From assembly GCF_947488025.1 (NCBI RefSeq), contig NZ_CANKYS010000003.1, positions 399,805 through 463,804 on the forward strand: a stretch of 64,000 nt of DNA, given 5' to 3'. Under the pieces are notes generated by a model. That model was given only the letters and a program-made list of their open reading frames with translations. It searched no databases and was not told the DNA's origin. Shown one piece after another: positions 24,710-31,654 of this stretch. Origin of the DNA: an uncultured Nocardioides sp. (GTDB lineage: Bacteria > Actinomycetota > Actinomycetes > Propionibacteriales > Nocardioidaceae). Within the stretch, counting starts at the first letter, position 1. Each line of letters opens with the position of its first letter. The translations under genes and the position numbers were made by a program.

Positions 24710-26155
24710 ATGCAGCTCAACCGCCGCACCGCCATCACGGGAGCCCTCGGTGGCGCCCTCGCCGCCGGCCCGTTCGCCGGCTTCGCCAACGCCAACGCGC
24801 TCTCCCGCACGGGCGCGCTCGCCGGTGCCGCCGCCGGCACGCTCGTCCCGGTCCCCGACGCCCGCGACGGCGTCGTACGGCTGGACCTGCCGGCAGGCTT
24901 CTCCTACCGCTCCTTCCACGACACGTCGTCGCCGGTGACCCTGCGCGACGGCACCCGGCTGCCCGGTCGGCACGACGGGATGGGGGCCTTCGCCGGCCCT
25001 GGCGGGTCGGTGCTGCTGGTGCGCAACCACGAGGTCAACAACCCGCAGCCGGCGTTCGGTCCGACCAAGCCCTACGACAAGCGCGGCGGCGCGGGCACGA
25101 CCACGATCCAGGTGACGAGGTACGGCGAGGTGCAGGACGCCTACACCAGCCTGAGCGGCACGATGATGAACTGCAGCGGCGGCCAGATGCCGTGGGGCGC
25201 CTGGGTGACCTGCGAGGAGACCGTCAACGGCCCCGACGTCGGACCCGACTTCACGGGCGCGTCCAACGTGCCCCTGCAGAAGCGGCACGGCTACGTCTTC
25301 GAGGTCCCGGCCGGCGGCCTCGCCGACGCGCGACCGCTGCGCAAGGCCGGCCGCTTCGCGCACGAGGCGGTGTCGTACGACCCGGCCGACGGCGTTCTCT
25401 ACCTGACCGAGGACAACTTCGCCTTCCCCTCGGGCTTCTACCGCTACGTGCCCCGGGAGCGGCGCGACCGGCACCGCAACCTCGACCACAACGGCCAGCT
25501 GCAGATGCTCGCGGTCGCCGGCCGTCCGCAGGCGCACCTCGAGGCGCACCAGGACACCACGACGGTGCACGACGTCGAGTGGGTCGACATCGACGAGCCG
25601 GACGTCGAGTTCCCCTACACACCGGGCGAGCCGGCGCCGACGAGCAACGACACCGCCATCAACTTCGTCGGCGACCAGGGCCGGGCCAAGGGCGCGGCGC
25701 ACTTCTCGCGCTGCGAGGGCCAGGTCTTCCACGACGGCGTCGTCTACTTCACCGCGACCCAGGGGGGCGGCGAGGCGATGACGGGGCCCGACAACGTCGA
25801 CGGCTACGGCAAGGGCTACGGCCAGGTGTGGGGCTACGACACCCGCACCCAGACGCTGCGGTGCATCTACCAGTCCGAGAGCCGCGAGGTGCTCGACTTC
25901 CCCGACAACGTCACCACCAGCCCACGCGGCACGCTGGTGCTCTGCGAGGACCACGACCAGGGCAACTACCTCCGGGGCCTGACCACCGAGGGCGACCTGT
26001 TCTCCATCGCCCGCAACGCGATGGCCGGGCGCGAGAACGACGAGTTCGCCGGGTCGACGTTCAGCCCCGACGGACACACGCTCTTCGTCAACATCCAGGC
26101 CAGCCGCGGGCTCACCTTCGCGATCTGGGGGGACTGGGCCTCGATCGGCGTCTGA
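24710..26155 (+). CDS. PhoX family (DUF839) alkaline-phosphatase-like protein
   Basis: A 481-residue exported protein. The N-terminus (NRRTAITGALGG) is a twin-arginine signal with a short hydrophobic core, as in PhoX enzymes, which fold in the cytoplasm with metal cofactors. The mature part is a predicted beta-propeller with conserved RNHEVNNP, TCEETVNG, AHEAVSYDP, YLTEDN and HDVEWVDID blocks, matching Ca/Fe-dependent phosphatase propellers. It would release phosphate from monoesters outside the cell. A GGAGG-like site (24700-24704) precedes the ATG. I see no clear Pho box. Confidence 0.88.
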   Translation: MQLNRRTAITGALGGALAAGPFAGFANANALSRTGALAGAAAGTLVPVPDARDGVVRLDLPAGFSYRSFHDTSSPVTLRDGTRLPGRHDGMGAFAGPGGSVLLVRNHEVNNPQPAFGPTKPYDKRGGAGTTTIQVTRYGEVQDAYTSLSGTMMNCSGGQMPWGAWVTCEETVNGPDVGPDFTGASNVPLQKRHGYVFEVPAGGLADARPLRKAGRFAHEAVSYDPADGVLYLTEDNFAFPSGFYRYVPRERRDRHRNLDHNGQLQMLAVAGRPQAHLEAHQDTTTVHDVEWVDIDEPDVEFPYTPGEPAPTSNDTAINFVGDQGRAKGAAHFSRCEGQVFHDGVVYFTATQGGGEAMTGPDNVDGYGKGYGQVWGYDTRTQTLRCIYQSESREVLDFPDNVTTSPRGTLVLCEDHDQGNYLRGLTTEGDLFSIARNAMAGRENDEFAGSTFSPDGHTLFVNIQASRGLTFAIWGDWASIGV

Positions 26156-26238
26156 GCGGGCGCCGGCCGGGCCAGCGCGTACGGGCGGACACGTCGAAGG
26201 CCCCGGAGGGGTCCGTGGCGTCTGGCTAGAGTTCCCGC

Positions 26239-27810
26239 GTGATCCCGACAGCCGCCGAGCGGAATCGTCCGCGCTGGCGGTCGGAGGACCCTATGCTCGG
26301 GTGGGCGGGCGCCCTGTGCCTTGCCGCCCTGGCGTTCTTCCTGCGGCGTTGGCACCTCGGCACGCCGCACGCGTTCTCCTTCGACGAGACCTACTACGCC
26401 AAGGACGCGTGGTCGCTGCTCAACCACGGCTACGTGCGCCAGTACGTCGAAGACGCCGACGAGACGATCCTCAACGGCGACCTCACCGGGCTGTTCCAGG
26501 ACGGCCCGTCGATGATCGTCCACCCCGAGGTCGGCAAGTGGCTGATCGCCGGCGGGATCGAGGTCTTCGGGATGGACCCCGCCGGCTGGCGCACGGCGTC
26601 GGCGCTGGTGGGGGCGCTGATGGTCCTGCTGATGTGCCGCTTCGCCCGGCGCGTCACCGGCTCGACCGTCCTCGGGCTCGTGGCCGGCCTGCTGCTGTCC
26701 GTCGACGGCCTCCAGCTCGTGCTGTCCCGGCTGGCGCTGCTCGACATCTTCCTGGCCTTCTTCACCCTCTGCGGCGTGCACTGCGTCGTCGCCGACCGCC
26801 AGTGGCTGCGCGACCGGCTGGCCGCCGGCGCGACGCGCACGTGGTGGCGCCCGTGGCTCGTCGCCGGGGGCGTGTCCTTCGGCCTCGCGTGCGGCACCAA
26901 GTGGTCCGCGGTCTACGCGCTCGCCGTCTTCGGCCTGCTCGCGTGGCTGTGGAGCGCCGGAGCCCGCCGGGCGTTCGGCCAGCGCCGGCCGCTGCTCCGC
27001 TCGGTGGTCCTCGACGGCGTACCGGCGTTCGTCGCGCTGGTCGGCGTCGCGCTGGCGACGTACGTCGCGTCGTGGACGGGGTGGCTGCTGAACGCCGACG
27101 CCTACGAGGAGGCGTTCAGCAACACGCAGTACACGTCGTACGCCGGTGGCGAGGCATGGCCGACCGCGAGCGAGCCCGACGCCGAGGGCCTCGGGGAGGT
27201 CACCCAGTCGCTGCGGTCGCTGTGGTCCTACCACCAGGACGTCTACACCTTCCACAGCCACTTCCTCAACGACTCCACCCACATCTACGCCTCCAAGCCC
27301 TCGACGTGGCTGGTCATGGGCCGCCCGGTCGGCGTCGACGCCCAGACCGACATCCAGCCCGGTTCGCAGGCGTGCGAGGCACCCTCGGGCTCGAGCTGCA
27401 TCCGCCAGGTGCTGCTCATCGGCAACCCCGTCATCTGGTGGGGCGGCTGCCTGGCCGCCATCGCCTCGCTGCTGCTGTGGATCGGGGCGCGCGACTGGCG
27501 CCACGGCGTCGTGGTCGCCGGCCTGGCCAGCACCTGGCTGCCCTGGTTCGCCTACGACGACCGTCCGATCTTCTTCTTCTACGCCATCACCTCGCTGCCC
27601 TTCCTGGTGCTCTCGATCGTGCTGGCGATGGGCCACCTCATCGGCACCTCCGACGTCCCCACGCCGAGGCGCACCTTCGGCGTGGTCGTGGCGGGCAGCT
27701 TCACCGTGCTGGCGCTGATCACCTTCGCGTGGTTCTGGCCGATCTGGACCGACGCGCTGCTGACGAAGTCGGAGTGGCAGGCCCGCATCTGGTTCCAGCG
27801 CTGGATCTGA
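26239..27810 (+). CDS. dolichyl-phosphate-mannose protein mannosyltransferase-like (PMT) protein
   Basis: A 523-residue polytopic membrane protein of the GT39 type. An Arg/Pro N-terminus precedes about ten hydrophobic segments. The first loop carries FSFDETYYAKDAW, with the conserved acidic pair (DE) that is catalytic in PMT enzymes, and HPEVGKWLIAGG follows. It transfers mannose from polyprenyl phosphate to secreted proteins. The GTG start at 26239 lies 84 bp after the PhoX stop. The rsmI/pmt linkage is common in Actinobacteria and supports the call. Confidence 0.9.
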   Translation: MIPTAAERNRPRWRSEDPMLGWAGALCLAALAFFLRRWHLGTPHAFSFDETYYAKDAWSLLNHGYVRQYVEDADETILNGDLTGLFQDGPSMIVHPEVGKWLIAGGIEVFGMDPAGWRTASALVGALMVLLMCRFARRVTGSTVLGLVAGLLLSVDGLQLVLSRLALLDIFLAFFTLCGVHCVVADRQWLRDRLAAGATRTWWRPWLVAGGVSFGLACGTKWSAVYALAVFGLLAWLWSAGARRAFGQRRPLLRSVVLDGVPAFVALVGVALATYVASWTGWLLNADAYEEAFSNTQYTSYAGGEAWPTASEPDAEGLGEVTQSLRSLWSYHQDVYTFHSHFLNDSTHIYASKPSTWLVMGRPVGVDAQTDIQPGSQACEAPSGSSCIRQVLLIGNPVIWWGGCLAAIASLLLWIGARDWRHGVVVAGLASTWLPWFAYDDRPIFFFYAITSLPFLVLSIVLAMGHLIGTSDVPTPRRTFGVVVAGSFTVLALITFAWFWPIWTDALLTKSEWQARIWFQRWI

Positions 27811-27990
27811 CGACGGGCGGTCTCCGCCGCTGCGCGGTCCGTGAACCAGGCAGGAACAATCGAGGTTTCCTCAAGATGGACCGCAGTTCGGCCGGCGCCC
27901 ATTCTCTTTCCGGTAGGGCCCCGCGACGATGGTCCAGCCCGGCGCACACGGGGGTTTGTGCCAGGGCTCGACGCCAGGGAGGGAGCGTTG

Positions 27991-28218
27991 ATGGACTCCA
28001 TGATGATCCACGTCTGCCTGCAGACCGAGGATGCACCGACCGGTGAGGACCACGAGGTGGGCGAGCGCTGGGTCTGCACGTGCGGGGACAACTTCGTCTA
28101 CCGCGAGGGCTTCAACCGGGCCGGCTACCCGAGCCTCGAGTGGTGGCCCGCCCCGGCCATCCCGCAGCCCCGCAAGGCCGCGCGCCGCGGGCTGCTCTTC
28201 GGCCCCCGCAAGGGCTGA
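27991..28218 (+). CDS. small hypothetical protein with a CTCG motif
   Basis: A 75-residue protein with an acidic front half, the segment RWVCTCGDNFVYREGFNRAG around residues 30-49, and a basic Pro/Arg-rich C-terminus (RKAARRGLLFGPRKG). Two Cys in CTC are too few for a standard zinc ribbon unless it dimerises. The ATG at 27991 has GGGAGGGAG ten bases upstream, a strong ribosome binding site. I recognise no family. It stands alone after the PMT gene. Confidence 0.65.
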   Translation: MDSMMIHVCLQTEDAPTGEDHEVGERWVCTCGDNFVYREGFNRAGYPSLEWWPAPAIPQPRKAARRGLLFGPRKG

Positions 28219-28236
28219 GCGTCCCTCCGAACAGCC

Positions 28237-28848
28237 TCACCAGGCGCCGGGGAACCGTGCCGACCCTGCGATCGCGAGCAGCGAGACCACCAGCGACACC
28301 GCGACCGCGATCAGCACCGACTGGCCCAGCCAGCGGCGCCCCGGCAGCGCGAGGAGCACGACCCCGGCCACCGCAGCCAGGGTCGGCAGCACCCAGACCG
28401 GCACCGCGGCCGACAGCAGGCCGACCAGCACCGCGAGGGCGACGCCGGCGCCGGCCGCCCGACCCAGCGGGACCGGCCGCGGGCCGCGGGGCAGGCCGAC
28501 CTCGGTGACGCGGCCCGACGCGGGCAGCTGGTCGGGTGCCAGCACCCGGAGCAGGAGGATGATCGTGGCGGGGTCTGCCACCACGACGACGTCGCGGAAG
28601 CGGTCGGCCACCGCGTGGCGACGTACGACCTCGTCGAGCCGGTGCCCGCGGTCCACGTCGGGGAAGCGCACCGGCGCCAGCAGCGTCTCGGGGTGGGCGG
28701 TGTGCCCGAGGCCCTGCACGATCCGCTTGCCGTCGGCGGTCGGTGCAGTGAGGACGACGGCGGACGACCCGATCCCGGCGCGCACCCGCGCGACCTCGGC
28801 GGCGTCGGCCTGCGTGCTGACCACGACGATCCGCTGGTAGTCGCTCAC
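28237..28848 (-). CDS. conserved hypothetical membrane protein with soluble N-terminal domain
   Basis: A 203-residue protein. The first 105 residues form a soluble alpha/beta domain (RIVVVSTQADAAEVARVRAG, then RDVVVVADPATIILLLRVL), with a strand-helix pattern suggesting a Rossmann-like fold. The C-terminal part has three hydrophobic segments (about 124-143, 146-163 and 172-190). The GTG at 28848 fits best; the open frame upstream is antisense to the next gene. I recognise no family, and no transporter or kinase motif is visible. Confidence 0.6.
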   Translation of the reverse strand: MSDYQRIVVVSTQADAAEVARVRAGIGSSAVVLTAPTADGKRIVQGLGHTAHPETLLAPVRFPDVDRGHRLDEVVRRHAVADRFRDVVVVADPATIILLLRVLAPDQLPASGRVTEVGLPRGPRPVPLGRAAGAGVALAVLVGLLSAAVPVWVLPTLAAVAGVVLLALPGRRWLGQSVLIAVAVSLVVSLLAIAGSARFPGAW

Positions 28849-28890
28849 AGGACGACCGTAGCGCCGGGCACCTCCTGCGACGATGCAGGG

Positions 28891-29547
28891 ATGAAGCTCC
28901 TGCTGACCTCCGGTGGTGTGACCAACGACAGCATCCGCGCAGCGCTGGTGGAGCTGCTCGGCAAGCCGGTCGAGGAGGCCACGGCACTGGCCATCCCCAC
29001 GGCCCAGTGGGGCCACCCGATGTGCGGGCCGGAGCTGCTGCGCAGCTTCGTCACCGACCGCACGCCGCCGACGATGACCGGCCTCGGTTGGCGCTCGGTC
29101 GGCGTGCTCGACCTCACCGCGCTCCCGACGATCAGTCCGGACCGCTGGGTGCCCTGGGTGCGCGAGGCCGACATCCTCCTCGTCAACGGCGGCGAGGCGA
29201 CCTACCTCGCCCACTGGGTGCGGGAGTCCGGCCTCGTGGACCTGATCCCCGAGCTGACCGACACCGTCTGGGTCGGCGTCAGCGCCGGCAGCATGGCGCT
29301 GACCCCGCGCATCGGCGACCTGTTCGTCGAGTGGCGGCCCGAGGAGGGCGACCGGACCCTCGGCCTCGTGGACTTCTCGCTCTTCCCCCACGTCGGCCTG
29401 TTCCCTGGCAACACCCTGGAGGTCGCCGAGCAGTGGGCCGCCGACCTGGGCAACCCGGCGTACGCACTCGACGAGCAGTCCGCCGTCCTCGTCGACGGAG
29501 ACCGGGTCGAGGTCGTCTCGGAGGGCGAGTGGGCGCACTTCGCATAG
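28891..29547 (+). CDS. peptidase E-like (S51/class I glutamine amidotransferase-like) protein
   Basis: A 218-residue protein with a KLLLTSGG start, LLVNGGEATYLAHWVR, and the nucleophile elbow GVSAGSMALTP in which Ser, about residue 133, is the catalytic residue. The fold is that of class I glutamine amidotransferases with Ser in place of Cys, as in aspartyl dipeptidase PepE and cyanophycinase. It may cleave Asp- or Gly-containing dipeptides in the cytoplasm. The ATG at 28891 has AGGG nearby. It is divergent from the membrane protein with a 42-bp gap. Confidence 0.83.
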   Translation: MKLLLTSGGVTNDSIRAALVELLGKPVEEATALAIPTAQWGHPMCGPELLRSFVTDRTPPTMTGLGWRSVGVLDLTALPTISPDRWVPWVREADILLVNGGEATYLAHWVRESGLVDLIPELTDTVWVGVSAGSMALTPRIGDLFVEWRPEEGDRTLGLVDFSLFPHVGLFPGNTLEVAEQWAADLGNPAYALDEQSAVLVDGDRVEVVSEGEWAHFA

Positions 29548-29611
29548 GCCCCGGGCCACGGCAGACTGGCCCTCGTCCGCCTCGTGCACGAGCCGAGTCC
29601 CAGGAGCATCG

Positions 29612-30223
29612 ATGCCTGTCACCCGAGGGTTCCACCGCCGCCGTCCCGAGCCGGAGCGCGGACGGCTGCCACCCGGGCAGTACGACACCGGCGCGTCGTG
29701 GCCGGTGCTGAGCGCGGAGGCCACGCCCCAGAAGCCCGAGGAGTCGTGGACCTTCAGCATCGACGGGCTCGTCGAGTCGCCGCACACCTGGACCTGGCAG
29801 GAGCTGCACGCGGTCCCCGGCTCGACCTATTTCGGCGACATCCACTGCGTCACCACGTGGTCGAAGTTCGACATGACCTTCAGCGGCGTCAGCGTCGATG
29901 ACCTGCTCGACGTCGCGAAGCCGGACCCCGCGGCGGCGTACGTCCTGGCCCACTCGGTCACCGGCTACACCACCAACCTTCCGCTGGCCGACGTCACCGG
30001 CGGCAAGGCGTGGGTGGTGTGGAGCGTCGACGGCAAGCCGCTCCCCCGCCAGCACGGCGGGCCGCTGCGCCTGCTGGTGCCGCACCTCTACTTCTGGAAG
30101 TCGGCCAAGTGGCTCTCGCGCCTCGAGCTGATGACCGAGGACCGGCCGGGCTTCTGGGAGCAGAACGGCTACCACGACCGCGGCGACCCGTGGCGCGAGC
30201 AGCGCTACCAGGGCGACGACTGA
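29612..30223 (+). CDS. sulfite-oxidase-like molybdopterin oxidoreductase
   Basis: A 203-residue protein of the oxidoreductase molybdopterin-binding (SUOX/YedY) domain family. The Mo ligand is probably C79 in DIHCVTTW; the pterin contacts follow in GGPLRLLVPHLYFWKSAKW near residue 150. It has no twin-arginine signal or dimerisation domain, so it is a compact cytoplasmic form. The gene for a flavin reductase starts two bases after its stop, so the two are very likely an enzyme/electron-donor pair. The substrate is unknown. A molybdopterin-related cluster lies at 39.5-41.7 kb. Confidence 0.88.
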   Translation: MPVTRGFHRRRPEPERGRLPPGQYDTGASWPVLSAEATPQKPEESWTFSIDGLVESPHTWTWQELHAVPGSTYFGDIHCVTTWSKFDMTFSGVSVDDLLDVAKPDPAAAYVLAHSVTGYTTNLPLADVTGGKAWVVWSVDGKPLPRQHGGPLRLLVPHLYFWKSAKWLSRLELMTEDRPGFWEQNGYHDRGDPWREQRYQGDD

Positions 30224-30224
30224 C

Positions 30225-30926
30225 GTGGCACCCGCACCCATGGCGGCCTGGAGCGACGGCCGCATCATCGAGAAGGACCAGCCCACGCCGACCACCGTCC
30301 GGTTGCGGCTGCACGTGGACGACCGGCCCCACCACCTGCCCGGGCAGCACTACATCCTCCGGCTGCGCGCCCCGGACGGCTACACCGCCCAGCGGTCCTA
30401 CTCGCTGGCCTCCGACAGCGACGACCCCCTGCTCGAGCTGCTCGTCGAGCGGCAGCCCGACGGCGAGGTGTCGGAGTTCCTCGCCGACGTCGCCGAGGTG
30501 GGCGACGTGCTCGAGCTGCGCGGGCCGATCGGTCGCTGGTTCGTCTGGGACACGAAGAGCCGCGTCCTGTGCCTCGTCGGCGGCACCGGCGTGGTGCCGG
30601 CCGTCGCCATGGCCCGCACCGCGCGCCGGCTCGGTCGCACCGACCTGCTGCGCATCGCCGCGATGGGCCGCAGCCGCGACGAGCTCGCCTACGCCTCCGA
30701 GCTGGAGAGGTACGGCGCGACGCTGGCCTTCACCCGCGCCGACGTCGACGGCCGAACGGCCGGACCGTTCACTGCAGCGGAGCTCACGCCCCTGCTCGAG
30801 GGGGTCGACCTCGGCTACGTCTGCGGCTCGGCCCGCTTCGCGTCGTACGCCGAGGACCTGCTGGTCGCGTGCGGGCTCGACCCGGGCGCGATCCGGGTCG
30901 AGCGCTTCGGACCGACCGGCGACTGA
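30225..30926 (+). CDS. FAD/NAD(P)-binding ferredoxin-reductase-like protein
   Basis: A 233-residue FNR-family protein. A beta-barrel FAD domain carries AQRSYSLAS (the R-x-Y-S flavin motif) and a nucleotide domain carries LVGGTGVVPAVAMA, ending with YVCGSARF. No [2Fe-2S] domain is present, so electrons pass from NAD(P)H through FAD directly to a partner. The GTG start at 30225 comes right after the molybdopterin protein's stop, and that protein is the natural acceptor. An inner ATG at 30240 is an alternative start. Confidence 0.88.
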   Translation: MAPAPMAAWSDGRIIEKDQPTPTTVRLRLHVDDRPHHLPGQHYILRLRAPDGYTAQRSYSLASDSDDPLLELLVERQPDGEVSEFLADVAEVGDVLELRGPIGRWFVWDTKSRVLCLVGGTGVVPAVAMARTARRLGRTDLLRIAAMGRSRDELAYASELERYGATLAFTRADVDGRTAGPFTAAELTPLLEGVDLGYVCGSARFASYAEDLLVACGLDPGAIRVERFGPTGD

Positions 30927-30957
30927 CCGTTGCGCCGCCGGTCGCCGGGTGCGGCCG

Positions 30958-31521
30958 TCACGCGCCGGCCTCCTGCTCGGGGAGGTCGAGCCACGCGTCC
31001 CACGTCAGGTCACGCCCGATGAAGCGAGGCCGGCACAGGGGCCAGGCCGACGCCACCCAGGCGGGGACGAAGGCACCGAGCCGGCTCTCGAGCTCGGTGC
31101 CCACCAGGTCGTCGACGACCCACCAGGAGACGTCGGCGTCGGCGCCGGCGCGGCCGGGGGGATCGATGTAGACACAGCCGAGCAGGGTCGTCTCCTCGGC
31201 GTCGAACAAGGCGTAGGTGAACGACTCATGCTCCTCGTGCTCCGCCGCGTGACGGACCAGGTCCTCGAGGTCCTGCTCCCGGGTGAGGTCGGACGGCGGC
31301 CAGCTCCACACGGTCCCGTAGATCGACCACAGCCGTTCCCGCGAGCCGCGGACGGCCGTGAGGTCGAGGTCGACGTCCGTCGCGCGGATCGGCCGGAGGT
31401 GGTGGTGGGGTCCCACCTGCACGACCTCCGGGTGCGTCCAGTGGTCCGGCATCCAGGCTGCGGGCAACCCGGGCTCCGAGGGCTCGACCGGCGGCGCGTC
31501 CGACAGGGAAGGCAGGTCCAT
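30958..31521 (-). CDS. GNAT family N-acetyltransferase-like protein
   Basis: A 187-residue protein. It has the GNAT layout: LRPIRATDVDLDL at the first strand, a helical middle and FTYALFDAEETTLLGCVYIDP as strand 4. The usual Q/RxxGxG/A pyrophosphate loop is poorly preserved (after DVSWWVVDD), so acetyl-CoA binding is uncertain. I chose the ATG at 31521; an earlier ATG would extend an unconserved stretch. It lies after the AfsR-type regulator on the same strand, with a 14-bp tandem repeat in the gap. Confidence 0.65.
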   Translation of the reverse strand: MDLPSLSDAPPVEPSEPGLPAAWMPDHWTHPEVVQVGPHHHLRPIRATDVDLDLTAVRGSRERLWSIYGTVWSWPPSDLTREQDLEDLVRHAAEHEEHESFTYALFDAEETTLLGCVYIDPPGRAGADADVSWWVVDDLVGTELESRLGAFVPAWVASAWPLCRPRFIGRDLTWDAWLDLPEQEAGA

Positions 31522-31586
31522 GCGCCCCACGCTAGGGCCGACCCCTTCCGCGATGCTTGCGGCGCGCTTCCGCACCCCTTGCGGGC

Positions 31587-31654
31587 CCCTCAGGCCCGCT
31601 CCCTCAGGCCCGCTCCCTCAGGCCACTCCTTCAGGCCCACTCCCTCAGGCCACG
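31587..31654. repeat. 14-bp tandem repeat covering the AfsR-like gene's stop codon
   Basis: The unit CCCTCAGGCCCGCT is repeated about five times from 31587, with 13-14 bp spacing and a few changes. The stop codon of the minus-strand AfsR-like gene (TCA at 31645-31647) lies in the last unit, so the gene's 3' end and the downstream tail share the repeat. No other gene lies inside it. Confidence 0.75.
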
